64,000 nucleotides of DNA from VRUE01 sp963844395 (GCA_963844395.1 CAWJNX010000001.1:744001-808000), one strand, 5' to 3'; positions 26,759 to 35,220 are shown, numbered from the stretch's first letter. The notes: a model not told the origin generated them from the sequence alone. Numbers and translations: made by a program.

Positions 26759-26764
26759 ACTCTA
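26759..26764 (-). promoter_or_regulatory. -10 box of hipA copy 3 overlapping the egtD stop
   Basis: TAGAGT on the minus strand, preceded by CGGTT as in the copy-1 promoter (CGGTTTAG in both). Predicted start near 26752 gives the same 38-nt leader as copy 2. The -35 is weak. Confidence 0.45.
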
Positions 26765-27751
26765 AACCGAAGCGAGGCTCAGTGCATAGTCCCCGGCAGG
26801 GTCGGTGAACCAGCCAGTCGGCTGCAGCCCGGCCTCGCGGTAGATCTGCTCGAGCCGCGGGCGCGTGAACTTGGCGGAGATCTCGGTCCGCATCTCCTCG
26901 CCGGCGGCGAAGCGCACGGTCAGGTCGAGGCCGTCCAGGTGAACCGTCTGCTCGGTGAGCGAGCGGAGGCGGATGTCCATGCGGGCCGCATCGGCGTCAT
27001 AGCGGGCGACATGCTTGAAGCGATCCGGGTCGAAATCGCCGCCCAGCTCGCGGTTCAGCACGTGCAGCACGTTCTTGTTGAACTCGGCGGTGACGCCGGC
27101 CGAGTCGTCGTAGGCCGCCTCGAGCCGGTCCCGCTCCTTGACCAGGTCGGTGCCGAGCAGGAAGCGATCGCCCGGCTCCAGCAGCGCCGCGAGGCGGACG
27201 AGGAACTCGCGGCGGGCGTCCGGGTGGAGATTGCCGATCGTGCCGCCGAGGAAGGCGACTAGCCGGCCGCCGCCCCCGTCGGGGATCCGCTCGAGGTCGT
27301 GCTCGAAGTCGCAGACCAGGCCGCGGACGGCGAGGCCGGGGTACTCCTCAACCAGCGCCTCAGCGGTCTCGTGGGTGATCTCGGCGGAGATGTCAACGGG
27401 GACGTAGGTGGTGAGACAGCCGGCGTCGCGCATCGCACTCAGCAGGTGGCGGGTCTTGGCGGCCGAGCCGGAGCCGAGCTCGACCAGCGTCCCCGGCTCG
27501 CCCGCCGCGGCGACGATCTCCGCCGAGCGCTCGCTGAGGATGGCGCGCTCGGCGCGAGTTGGGTAGTACTCGGGCAGCTCCGTGATCTGCTCGAAGAGCT
27601 GCGAGCCACGCTCGTCGTAGAAGTACTTGGGGGCCAGCTCCTTGGGGCTCGCGGTGAGGCCGAGGCGGACCTCGCGCGCCATCCTGGTGCGACCGTCGGC
27701 GCTGAGCTGGACCTCGATCTCGATCTGCTCGGAGGCCGCCTCGGGGGACAT
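26762..27751 (-). CDS. egtD: L-histidine N-alpha-methyltransferase
   Basis: 329 residues from ATG 27751, which overlaps the egtB stop as TGATG. EgtD signatures: PKYFYDERGSQLFEQITELPEYYPTRAE (41-68), SAM motif LVELGSGSAAKT (89-100), FLGGTIGNLHPDARREFL, and the terminal DPAGDYALSLA. It converts histidine to hercynine with three SAM molecules, the first ergothioneine step. Cytosolic. It is coupled to egtB. No egtA, egtC or egtE was seen nearby, so the cluster may be minimal or may use another sulfur route. Confidence 0.93.
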   Translation of the reverse strand: MSPEAASEQIEIEVQLSADGRTRMAREVRLGLTASPKELAPKYFYDERGSQLFEQITELPEYYPTRAERAILSERSAEIVAAAGEPGTLVELGSGSAAKTRHLLSAMRDAGCLTTYVPVDISAEITHETAEALVEEYPGLAVRGLVCDFEHDLERIPDGGGGRLVAFLGGTIGNLHPDARREFLVRLAALLEPGDRFLLGTDLVKERDRLEAAYDDSAGVTAEFNKNVLHVLNRELGGDFDPDRFKHVARYDADAARMDIRLRSLTEQTVHLDGLDLTVRFAAGEEMRTEISAKFTRPRLEQIYREAGLQPTGWFTDPAGDYALSLASV

Positions 27752-28866
27752 CAGCCGGCGTCCCTCGCACAGCGCAGCCCGGCGAAGATCTGACGCCGCT
27801 GCGGCAGGTCCCAGTTGCGGAAGCTGGGACGGATCAAGTTGGGATGAGTCGCCCAGGAGCCGCCCCGCAGCACCTTGTACTCGCTGCCGAAGAAGGGCTG
27901 CGAGTACTCGGGGTAGGGGAACGCCTCGAAGCCGGGGTAGGCAAGGAAGTCCGAGGACGTCCACTCCCAGACGGCGCCGACGCCCTCGAGGTGGGCTCGT
28001 GCCGCCTCCCACTCGTACTCGGTCGGCAGCCTCTTGCCGGCCCAGCGGGCGTAGGCGTCCGCTTCGCGCCAGGAGATGTGGACGACGGGCGCGTCGGGGT
28101 CGAGGGAATCGCGGCGACCCATCGCGGTGTGCACCCAGCTTCCGTCGCCGTTCCTCTCCCAGTAGAGCGGCGGCTCGGTTTCCGTCTCATCCATGAACCG
28201 CATGTACGCGCCGTTGCCGACGGGAGCGGCGTCGATCTCGAACGGCGCCAGCTCGACGGTGTGCTGCGGACGCTCGTTGTCGTAGGCGAACCCGGACGCA
28301 GGCGCACCGATCTCGTACCGGCCACCGGCCAGGCGGATCGCGCCCGGGGCACGGGGCATCTCTCGAACGGGCGGATACTCAAAGCGCCGGGCCAACTGGC
28401 CCGGCGCTTGTCCGGGCGAGAGATGCCCCGTGCCCCCACCCGATCCGTACGCCGCAGGCAGCTGGTATCCGTCAACCATCGTCAGCAGATGCAGCATCGT
28501 CTCGTTGTGCTGCTGCTCGTGGGCGATCAGCATCTCGTAGACGAAGCCTTCGCGCAGCAGCGGATCCTCGGCACGGGCGTCTATCTCCACCTCGTCGAGC
28601 ACCTCAAGGGCGCGCTCGCGGACGTCGGCAAGGTAGGCGCGCAGCTCGGCGTCGCGCAGGATCGGCAGCTCGCCGCGGGTCTTGCGCGGGTTCTCGATCG
28701 CGTCGTAGAAGCGGCCAAGGTCGCCGCGCAACGGCTCGCGCTGACCGATCGTCTGCACCAGCCACAGCTCCTCGAAGTTGGCGATATGGCCCAGGTCCCA
28801 GGCCAGCGGGCTGAGGAGCGGCGAGTAGACACGATTGAGCTGCTCGTCATCCAGCGGCTCGATCAA
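27751..28866 (-). CDS. egtB: Hercynine oxygenase EgtB, true start probably further upstream
   Basis: 371 residues from a TTG at 28866. An N-terminal DinB-like domain holds the iron ligands His27 (WDLGHIANFEELW) and His116/His120 (HEQQHNE). The C-terminal FGE-sulfatase domain has RPQHTVELAPFEID, VHISWREADAYARWAGKRLPTEYEWE and RGGSWATHPNLIRPSFRNW. The frame stays open for 28 more codons that look authentic (SKEAIADRLAAARRRTLE) back to an ATC at 28950, where a -10 box (TAGGGT) sits 7 nt upstream, but there is no ATG, GTG or TTG there. It joins hercynine to a thiol donor using O2. The linker between domains contains a nested palindrome (28346-28436). Confidence 0.85.
   Translation of the reverse strand: MIEPLDDEQLNRVYSPLLSPLAWDLGHIANFEELWLVQTIGQREPLRGDLGRFYDAIENPRKTRGELPILRDAELRAYLADVRERALEVLDEVEIDARAEDPLLREGFVYEMLIAHEQQHNETMLHLLTMVDGYQLPAAYGSGGGTGHLSPGQAPGQLARRFEYPPVREMPRAPGAIRLAGGRYEIGAPASGFAYDNERPQHTVELAPFEIDAAPVGNGAYMRFMDETETEPPLYWERNGDGSWVHTAMGRRDSLDPDAPVVHISWREADAYARWAGKRLPTEYEWEAARAHLEGVGAVWEWTSSDFLAYPGFEAFPYPEYSQPFFGSEYKVLRGGSWATHPNLIRPSFRNWDLPQRRQIFAGLRCARDAG
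28346..28436. repeat. Nested inverted repeat inside egtB
   Basis: Outer 20-bp perfect arms (28346-28365 and 28417-28436, GGGGCACGGGGCATCTCTCG and its complement) enclose an inner perfect 13-bp stem (28382-28394 and 28397-28409) with a 2-nt loop. The element is in frame and encodes the linker between the two EgtB domains. Confidence 0.75.
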
Positions 28867-28950
28867 CTCGAGCGTGCGCCGCCGCGCCGCCGCGAGCCGG
28901 TCCGCGATCGCTTCCTTGGAGCTGGAGGGTGCCGTGACCTCGGGGGCGAT

Positions 28951-29078
28951 GGAAAAAACCCTAGCGGGTCATCGACGCGCCGCCGAGAGCGAACAGGCAG
29001 ATCCGCTCAAAGAAGCTCACCGTTGAGTTGCGATTGCACAGAGGCCCTTGACTGTGGCGCCAGCCTAAACGCACATGC
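28951..29078. other. egtB promoter region and 3' flank of the fusion gene
   Basis: Holds the minus-strand TAGGGT (28963-28958) that would drive egtB. No terminator with a strong stem and no other gene is visible. Confidence 0.4.
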
Positions 29079-31019
29079 TCAGTTGGTGCCGTCAGCCTCG
29101 GGGTCGCGCCAGACGCGCTTGCGCCACGGAGGGCTGACCGCGAAGCGATAGCCGCCTGCGGCGGCGGCGATCGGCTCCAGCGGGACCAGGTGGACGCGGC
29201 CGGCGGGAGCGATGCGGTCGAACTCGAAGTATCCGCTCGCATTTCCGGCGTGACTGCCGCCCGAGACCCGCAGCAGGCCGCCCTGCAGTCCCCAGCCGTT
29301 GCGCGGACGAGCGCCGACCGTCTCGACGATCGCGTTGAGCGAGTCAATCCCCGCATCGGATGCCGCGTTGGCGAAGCTGCGGCTGTGGTTGTAGCCGTGG
29401 TGGGACGAAGCGCGTTCGTCGATGTCCCCGTCCGCTCCAATGCGAATCTGCAGGCTCTCCCAGTCGTCGCGGTGATAGCCGGCCGGACCGGCGATCGGCA
29501 CGCCCCGCAGCGTGGCCGAGTCGGCGTAGTAGAACCAATACTGGAGGTAGAGGTTGCCGGCGCGTTCGCCGGAGCAGTGGACAGCGTCTCCGCTCGGTTC
29601 GGCGCCCGCTCCGGCCCGATCGCCGCTCGACCCCGGCCCCAGATTGAGCTCGGTTTCAAGCGAACCTCGGCGGCAATCGATGACGTGGACGAAGGCGGTC
29701 ACCGGAAGCCCCTGGTCGGTTCGGTCAACGAGGCCACGCGCCGAGCCATCTCCGCAGGCGCTCGCGCGGCAGCGGCGGAAGTCAACCGGCAGAGCACGCG
29801 CCCCTCGCTCGAAGGCGATCGACGGCATCTGCTCGCGGACGAGCCCGCCGACTTCCGTCCCATAGGCGGCGATCAGCTCTGGTTCGTCCCCGCAACTGTC
29901 GGCGAGCGCCGCCGCGCAGAGAATCTTCGACGCAACCGCCTGTGCCAGCCCAACCCCTGGCACTCGCGCTCCAGCCCCCAATAGCCCGACCAGTAACAGA
30001 GCGACAACCGCCACCAACCCGACCCACTCGACCGTGCCCTGCCCCCGCTCCCGCCACGGCGCCTCTTGGTCCGGGGACGTGCCGAGAAGGCGGCGCAGCT
30101 CTCCTGCGACCTGCTCGGGTTCGCGCTTCATCCGCCGGTGAGTCAGGCGAATGACGCGGTATCCGTCAGCCTGCATAGCTGCGTCGCGCGCGCGGTCGCG
30201 CTCGAAGGCGGCACGGTGGCGGTGGAAGGACCAGCTGTCGGCCTCGACCATCAGCCGCGCGCGAGGCCAAAAGGCATCGACCTCGCGGCCAAGAACTTCA
30301 ACATTGGTCTGAGGGCGCGGAAGCTTGTACTCCCTGCAGAGGGCGAGAACCCGATCCTCCAGCCGCGTGCGGCTCACCTCTGGCACACGGGCTTCCCCGA
30401 TCAGGCGGCGAAGCGGTTTCAACCCGCGTCGCCCATGGCCGCGCGCACAGACGTCTTCGAGGGCCTTCGTCTTCAGCAGACCGAGCCGGTCCGCTTCCTC
30501 GAACGCTCGCTCCAGTGTGCGGTCGTCAACAACGTCAGCGAGGTCGAGCAGGGTCCGCGCAACAGAGGTGACCGGGATCCCTGCCACTTCCTCTCTGTCC
30601 TCTGGCGATAGACGCCCCTGATGGACCCAGATGCCTTGCCCACGCCGACCACGCCTGGCCCGCCCGTTTCTGGTCGATACGTCGATCGATCCAGCCCGGG
30701 AGCGCATCAGACCCCACAGGGACGCGGCGCTGCGATGGCTCAGCAACGCGTAATCGCCGCATGCCAGGACGGCTGCCATCCAGTGGGCGCGAATGCCGAG
30801 CCTCTGGTGGCCGACCACGTATACGCCACGATGCAGGCTGTGGAGGCGCCCCGCCTGGAGCCGCCGCTCGATCACGCGAGATGTTAATCCGGCGGCAAGA
30901 AGCTGGTCGCGAGACAGCACCCCGTGCTGGCGGGTTGCGAGCACGGAGAGCTCCCGTTCGCGCCCGGCGAACCGCTTACGCCGCTCCTCGTCGAGACGTG
31001 CTTGACGTTGACCACCCAC
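29079..31019 (-). CDS. AbiEi-like / DUF559 nuclease-like / pilin-like / secreted-domain fusion
   Basis: 646 residues, GTG start. Residues 22-75 look like an AbiEi antitoxin winged helix (LATRQHGVLSRDQLLAAGLTSRVIERRL). Residues 215-312 are a DUF559/Vsr-like nuclease fold with E221, VDAFWP (D248) and LMVEADSW (E259). Such AbiEi-DUF559 proteins usually end here. Instead RERGQGTVEWVGLVAVVALLL (324-345) follows, a class III prepilin/TadE-like segment, then about 290 exported-looking residues with several Cys and QYWFYY... GYHRDDWESLQIRI. There is no in-frame ATG or GTG near the pilin segment. Either a true fusion crossing the membrane, or two genes joined by a missing base in the G-rich junction (about 30030-30070). 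Confidence 0.65.
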   Translation of the reverse strand: MGGQRQARLDEERRKRFAGRERELSVLATRQHGVLSRDQLLAAGLTSRVIERRLQAGRLHSLHRGVYVVGHQRLGIRAHWMAAVLACGDYALLSHRSAASLWGLMRSRAGSIDVSTRNGRARRGRRGQGIWVHQGRLSPEDREEVAGIPVTSVARTLLDLADVVDDRTLERAFEEADRLGLLKTKALEDVCARGHGRRGLKPLRRLIGEARVPEVSRTRLEDRVLALCREYKLPRPQTNVEVLGREVDAFWPRARLMVEADSWSFHRHRAAFERDRARDAAMQADGYRVIRLTHRRMKREPEQVAGELRRLLGTSPDQEAPWRERGQGTVEWVGLVAVVALLLVGLLGAGARVPGVGLAQAVASKILCAAALADSCGDEPELIAAYGTEVGGLVREQMPSIAFERGARALPVDFRRCRASACGDGSARGLVDRTDQGLPVTAFVHVIDCRRGSLETELNLGPGSSGDRAGAGAEPSGDAVHCSGERAGNLYLQYWFYYADSATLRGVPIAGPAGYHRDDWESLQIRIGADGDIDERASSHHGYNHSRSFANAASDAGIDSLNAIVETVGARPRNGWGLQGGLLRVSGGSHAGNASGYFEFDRIAPAGRVHLVPLEPIAAAAGGYRFAVSPPWRKRVWRDPEADGTN

Positions 31020-31029
31020 TATGGGTGGT
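31011..31029. promoter_or_regulatory. Palindrome over the start codon of the AbiEi-fusion gene
   Basis: ACCACCCA / TGGGTGGT with a 3-nt spacer; the GTG start lies in the left arm. An AbiEi-type winged helix commonly represses its own gene through inverted repeats, so an operator is plausible. Confidence 0.4.
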
Positions 31030-31112
31030 TAAGTGCGGGAACGTCCAGACTCTCCCCCTCTTGGGGCGCTATTTGCGGCTGAAGCTGAGGGGCGGCCTGG
31101 GGCCGCGGGGCG

Positions 31113-32528
31113 CTAGAGGTTGCCGATCTCGGCTGCTATGTCGGCGGCGGCCTGTTTGGCGTCGGCGAAGAGCATCGAAGTGTTCGGTTCGTAGAAGAGG
31201 TCGTTGTCGATGCCGGCGAAGCCGGGGCTGAGGGAGCGCTTGATCACGATCACCTGCTGGGCCTGGTCGACTTCGATGATCGGCATGCCGGCGATCGGGC
31301 TGTCGGGGTCGTTTTTCGCCGACGGGTTGGTGACGTCGTTGGCGCCGACCACGACCGCAACGTCGGTGCGCGGCATTTCGGGATTTATCTCCTCCATCTC
31401 GCGCAGCTGCTCGTACGGGACATCGGCCTCGGCCAGCAATACATTCATATGGCCGGGCATGCGGCCGGCGACCGGGTGGATGGCGTAGTTGACGGTGACG
31501 CCACGCTTCTCCAGCTCGTCGGCGACCTCCTTGATCGCGTGCTGGGCCTGGGCGACGGCGAGGCCGTAGCCGGGGACGATCACGACCGAGTCGGCGTAGG
31601 CGAGCTTGATCGCCGCGTCCTGAGCGCCAATCGAGGTGTGCGGGCGTTCCTCCCCGTCACCCTTGGCCGCGGCGGGGGCGCCGCCGAAGCCGGCGAAGAG
31701 AATGTTGCCGACCGAGCGGTTCATCGCGGTCGCCATCTCCATCGTCAGGATCGTTCCCGAGGAGCCGACCAGGGTGCCGGCGACGATCAGGGCGACGTTG
31801 TCGAGCGCGAAACCGGCGGCGGCGGCGGCGAGGCCGGTGAAGGCGTTGAGCAGCGAGATCACGACCGGCATGTCGGCGCCGCCGATCGGCAGCACGACGA
31901 GGTTTCCGAGCAGCGCCGCGGCGACCAGGACACCGACGAAGAGTGCCTCAGAGGGGCTGTCGTTGTCGATCGCAAGGACGACGCAGGCGGCGAGCACGCC
32001 GATCAGCAGTAGGGCGTTGATCACCTGCTGGCCGGGCACCGCCAGCGGCTTGGTCGGGATCAGGTCCTGGAGCTTGGCGAAGGCGATGTTCGAGCCCCAG
32101 AAGGAGACCGAGCCTACGACGGCCGAAAAGAGGATCGGGATCATGGCGTCGAGGGGGATCTCGTGGCCGCTGGAAATCCCGTGGCGGATCTCCGACCAGG
32201 CGATCAGGGCGACGGCGCCGCCGCCGACGCCGTTGTAGAGGGCGACCATCTGCGGCATCTGGGTCATCTGGACGCGGGTCGAGGCGACCACCCCGACCGC
32301 GGTGCCGACGAGCAGGGCGCCGAAGAGGATGCCCCAGTTGCCCATGCCGTCGAGCAGCAGGGTCGTCACCACGGCGATCGCCATGCCGACGGCGGCAATC
32401 AGGTTGCCCTGTTTCGCCGTGGTCGGGTGGGTGCCGCGGCGGACGCCGAGAATGAAGAGCGAGAAGGCGACGATGTAGAGCGCCGTGGCGGCGTCGCCGC
32501 CCGGCTCGAGGACAGCCGCGGGGATCAC
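31113..32528 (-). CDS. pntB: NAD(P) transhydrogenase subunit beta
   Basis: 471 residues. Several transmembrane helices from the N-terminus to about residue 280, then the NADP-binding domain III: VIVPGYGLAVAQAQHAIKEVADELEKRGVTVNYAIHPVAGRMPGHMNVLLAEADVPY and the late KRSLSPGFAGIDNDLFYEPNTSMLFADAK. All classical PntB signatures are present and length is standard. Membrane enzyme coupling proton flow to hydride transfer from NADH to NADP+. Its ATG overlaps the stop of pntAb (ATGA), in the three-gene order pntAa-pntAb-pntB. Confidence 0.95.
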   Translation of the reverse strand: MIPAAVLEPGGDAATALYIVAFSLFILGVRRGTHPTTAKQGNLIAAVGMAIAVVTTLLLDGMGNWGILFGALLVGTAVGVVASTRVQMTQMPQMVALYNGVGGGAVALIAWSEIRHGISSGHEIPLDAMIPILFSAVVGSVSFWGSNIAFAKLQDLIPTKPLAVPGQQVINALLLIGVLAACVVLAIDNDSPSEALFVGVLVAAALLGNLVVLPIGGADMPVVISLLNAFTGLAAAAAGFALDNVALIVAGTLVGSSGTILTMEMATAMNRSVGNILFAGFGGAPAAAKGDGEERPHTSIGAQDAAIKLAYADSVVIVPGYGLAVAQAQHAIKEVADELEKRGVTVNYAIHPVAGRMPGHMNVLLAEADVPYEQLREMEEINPEMPRTDVAVVVGANDVTNPSAKNDPDSPIAGMPIIEVDQAQQVIVIKRSLSPGFAGIDNDLFYEPNTSMLFADAKQAAADIAAEIGNL

Positions 32529-32827
32529 TGCGGCTCCTTCGGCTTCGCCTTCGGCTTGCGCGAGAACATGCCGAGCATCCGGTCGGTGACCATGAAGCCA
32601 CCGACGATGTTGATCGCGCCGAAGGCGATCGCGATCGTGCCGATCACGTACTCGAGGCCGTCGTTGGCGAAGCCGACGACGATCAGCCCGCCCAGCATCA
32701 CGATCCCGTGGATCGCGTTGGTCTGCGACATCAGCGGCGTGTGCAGGGTGGTCGGCACCTTCGAGATCACCTCGAAACCGACAAAGGCGGCGAGGACGAA
32801 GATCGTGATCTCGGTCATCAGGCTCAT
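32525..32827 (-). CDS. pntAb: NAD(P) transhydrogenase subunit alpha, membrane part
   Basis: 100 residues with three hydrophobic helices: TEITIFVLAAFVGFEVISKVPTTLHTPLMSQTNAIHGIV is the typical start, then ...GGLIVVGFAN... and a third helix. This is the split domain II part of PntA, as in Rhodospirillum and actinobacteria. It overlaps pntB by 4 nt and follows pntAa by about 50 nt. Confidence 0.93.
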   Translation of the reverse strand: MSLMTEITIFVLAAFVGFEVISKVPTTLHTPLMSQTNAIHGIVMLGGLIVVGFANDGLEYVIGTIAIAFGAINIVGGFMVTDRMLGMFSRKPKAKPKEPQ

Positions 32828-32879
32828 GCGCAGACCTCCTGGGCGGTCGGGCTCGCCGGGCGGGCGACGCTTCGCTCGC

Positions 32880-33998
32880 TCACTTGGCGGCCCTCTCGTT
32901 GCGGATCTCGCCGCCGTGGGTGATGCAGGCGGCGGCGACGATGTCGTCCTCGAAGTCGACGCTCAGCTCGCCCTCGTCGGTGACGAGCAAACCGAGCAGG
33001 TTCTCAAGGTTCTTGGCGTAGAGCTGCGAGGCGGGCGCCGGCATCTCGCCGGGCAGGTTGCGGGCGCCGACGACCTTGACGCCTCCCTCCACCACGGTCT
33101 GGCCCGCCTGGGTCAGCTCGCAGTTGCCGCCGCTCTCGGCGGCGAGGTTGACGATCACCGAGCCCGGCTGCATGCCGCGCACCGCGTCGGCGGTGATCAG
33201 CAGCGGCGCCGGGCGGCCCGGGATCGCGGCGGTGGTGACGATCACGTCCTGGCGGGCGGCGTTCTCGCCGATCGCCTCGACGACCTTGGCGTTCTCCTCG
33301 TCGGTGAGCGGGCGCGCGTAGCCGCCCTCGCCTTCAGCGTCGGGGATGAAGTCGAGTTCGAGCGGACGACCGCCGAGCGAGGCGATCTGCTCCCAGGCGG
33401 CGCGGCGGATGTCGAAGCCAGTGACGACCGCGCCGAGCCGCTTCGCGGTGGCGACCGCCTGCAGGCCGGCGACGCCGGCGCCCAGCACGAGCACCTTGGC
33501 CGGCGGCACGGTGCCGGCGGCGGTGGTCATCATGCCGAAGAAGCGGCCCGACTCGCGGGCGGCGATCAGGGTCGCCGCGTAACCGCCGGCAGCGGCCTGC
33601 GAGGAGAGCGCGTCCATCGCCTGAGCGCGGGTCGTGCGCGGGATTGCCTCCATCGCGAAGCTGGTGACGCCGGCGGCGGCGAGCGCCTTGTTGGTCTCGG
33701 CAGCGGTCCAGGGGGCGAGGTGGCCGACCACGACCTGCTTTCCGTTGAGGCGGCCGATCTCCTCGGCGCTGGGGGTCGCGACGCGGAGGACGACGTCGGC
33801 CCCCCAGGCGACGGCGGGGTCGCCGACCTCGGCCCCCGCCTCCTCGTACTGGGAGTCGGGATGGCCGGCGGCCTCGCCGGCGCCGGACTCGACCACCACC
33901 TCGACGTGCTCGTTCTTCTTCAGCGATTTGACCACGTCGGGGACGAGCGCGACGCGGCGCTCCCCCTCGGCGGTCTCTTTCGGTACACCGATCTTCAC
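32880..33998 (-). CDS. pntAa: NAD(P) transhydrogenase subunit alpha, NAD-binding part
   Basis: 372 residues, GTG start. MKIGVPKETAEGERRVALVPDVVKSL is the classical AlaDH/PNT N-terminus. The NAD-binding fold KVLVLGAGVAGLQAVATAKRLGAVVTGFDIRRAAWEQIASLGG is followed by domain I end elements (VNLAAESGGNCELTQAG). Cytosolic hydride donor domain of the transhydrogenase; first gene of the operon. TAATCT lies 10 nt before the start codon, so the leader is very short. Confidence 0.95.
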   Translation of the reverse strand: MKIGVPKETAEGERRVALVPDVVKSLKKNEHVEVVVESGAGEAAGHPDSQYEEAGAEVGDPAVAWGADVVLRVATPSAEEIGRLNGKQVVVGHLAPWTAAETNKALAAAGVTSFAMEAIPRTTRAQAMDALSSQAAAGGYAATLIAARESGRFFGMMTTAAGTVPPAKVLVLGAGVAGLQAVATAKRLGAVVTGFDIRRAAWEQIASLGGRPLELDFIPDAEGEGGYARPLTDEENAKVVEAIGENAARQDVIVTTAAIPGRPAPLLITADAVRGMQPGSVIVNLAAESGGNCELTQAGQTVVEGGVKVVGARNLPGEMPAPASQLYAKNLENLLGLLVTDEGELSVDFEDDIVAAACITHGGEIRNERAAK

Positions 33999-34046
33999 GC
34001 GGCGCGGGAGATTATGGGATCGGCCTGGGCCGATGCCTCGACACCA

Positions 34047-34096
34047 GACGTGCCGCGAGTTGAGTACCCATAGGGACCTCTAACTCGCGGCACGTC
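34047..34096. repeat. Palindrome between pntAa and the LLM gene
   Basis: Perfect 15-bp arms GACGTGCCGCGAGTT (34047-34061) and AACTCGCGGCACGTC (34082-34096) around a 20-nt loop that itself has GTACCC/GGGAC symmetry. The right arm covers the 3' end of the LLM coding region. It shares termini with the element at 24366-24478. It may also act as a terminator for both genes. Confidence 0.65.
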
Positions 34097-35138
34097 CGAC
34101 CAAGGCCGCGAGGCGCTCGATCGTGTGCAGCTGCTCGCCCCGCTCGACGTGGACCGGGGAGACGATGAGGCGGTCGATGCCGGCGCCTCGGAAGCGCTCG
34201 ATCCGCTCCGCTACCTCGGCCTCGCTGCCGACCAGCGAGGTCGCCTCGACGATATCGTCCGGCATCGCCGCGAAGGCGCCCTCGCGGTCGCCGTCCTGGA
34301 AGCGGCGCTGGACGTCGTCGGCGACCTCGCCGAAGCCGAAACGGTGGGCGAGGTTGACGTAGAAGTTGGTCTTGCGGCTGCCCATGCCGCCGAAGTAGAG
34401 GACCAGCCCCGCCTTGACGACGTTCTTGGCCGCCTCCAAGTCGCCGTCGATCGCCACCTGCAGAGTCGGCGAGACCTCGAGGTCGGAGCGCTGCCGCCCG
34501 CCCTTGGCGAACCCCGCCTCTAGGTGCTCGCCCCAGGTCTGCTCGAAGGCGTTGACGCTGAAGAAGATCGGGATCCAGCCGTCGCAGATCTCGGCCGCCA
34601 TCTCAACGGATTTGCGGCCGATCGCGCCGACGAAGACCGGGATCCGGCTCCGCTCCGGGTGGAAGTTGAGCTTCAGCGGCTTGCCCTCGCCGCCGGGCAG
34701 CGGCAGCTGGTAGTGCTCGCCATCGTGCTCGACCTTGCCCTCGCGGGCGACGATCTCGCGCACCACTTCGATGTACTCGCGGGTCCGGCCCCACGGCTTG
34801 GCGTAGGGGACGCCGTACCAGCCCTCGGAGACCTGCGGGCCCGACGGGCCAAAGCCGAACAGGAAGCGACCCCCGGAGAGCTTGTCGATCGTCGCCCCAG
34901 CCATCGCGGCGGCCGCGGGTGGCCGCGCCGGCACCTGCATGATCGCCGCGCCAAGCTTGATCGTCGTCGTCTGCGGCGCCAGCCAGGCGAGGACGCTGAC
35001 CACGTCGGAGCCATAGGACTCGGCCGCCCAGACAGACTCGAAGCCGGCCCGCTCGGCCGCCTGGACCACCTCGACGGCGTCCTCACCGGCGGGGCCGATG
35101 CCCCAGTAGCCGAGATTGAGTCCGAGCTTCAACGCCAT
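34080..35138 (-). CDS. LLM-class F420-dependent oxidoreductase
   Basis: 352 residues. Start MALKLGLNLGYWG; then AERAGFESVWAAESYGSDVVSVLAWLA; IKLGAAIMQVPARPPAAAAMAGATIDKLSGGRFLFGFGPSGPQVSEGWYG is the signature of F420-dependent LLM oxidoreductases of the mycobacterial Rv-type. The C-terminus carries SLVGSEAEVAERIERFRGAGIDRLIVSP. Substrate unknown. TAGGGT 9 nt before the ATG. It is only distantly related to the LLM protein at 24506-25435, yet both sit beside GACGTGCCG palindromes. Confidence 0.85.
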   Translation of the reverse strand: MALKLGLNLGYWGIGPAGEDAVEVVQAAERAGFESVWAAESYGSDVVSVLAWLAPQTTTIKLGAAIMQVPARPPAAAAMAGATIDKLSGGRFLFGFGPSGPQVSEGWYGVPYAKPWGRTREYIEVVREIVAREGKVEHDGEHYQLPLPGGEGKPLKLNFHPERSRIPVFVGAIGRKSVEMAAEICDGWIPIFFSVNAFEQTWGEHLEAGFAKGGRQRSDLEVSPTLQVAIDGDLEAAKNVVKAGLVLYFGGMGSRKTNFYVNLAHRFGFGEVADDVQRRFQDGDREGAFAAMPDDIVEATSLVGSEAEVAERIERFRGAGIDRLIVSPVHVERGEQLHTIERLAALVGRAAS

Positions 35139-35220
35139 CTGGCTCGGACCCTATTGAATAGGGAGCCGTGAGCGCCGCCGCCGAAATGCATGTAACCGCT
35201 GCCCGCGCGAAGCAGGGGCG

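Noticed and set aside
32163..34073. 636-codon plus-strand frame over the pnt genes
   Set aside because: Antisense to three well-recognised transhydrogenase subunits; composition is only the mirror of high-GC codons.
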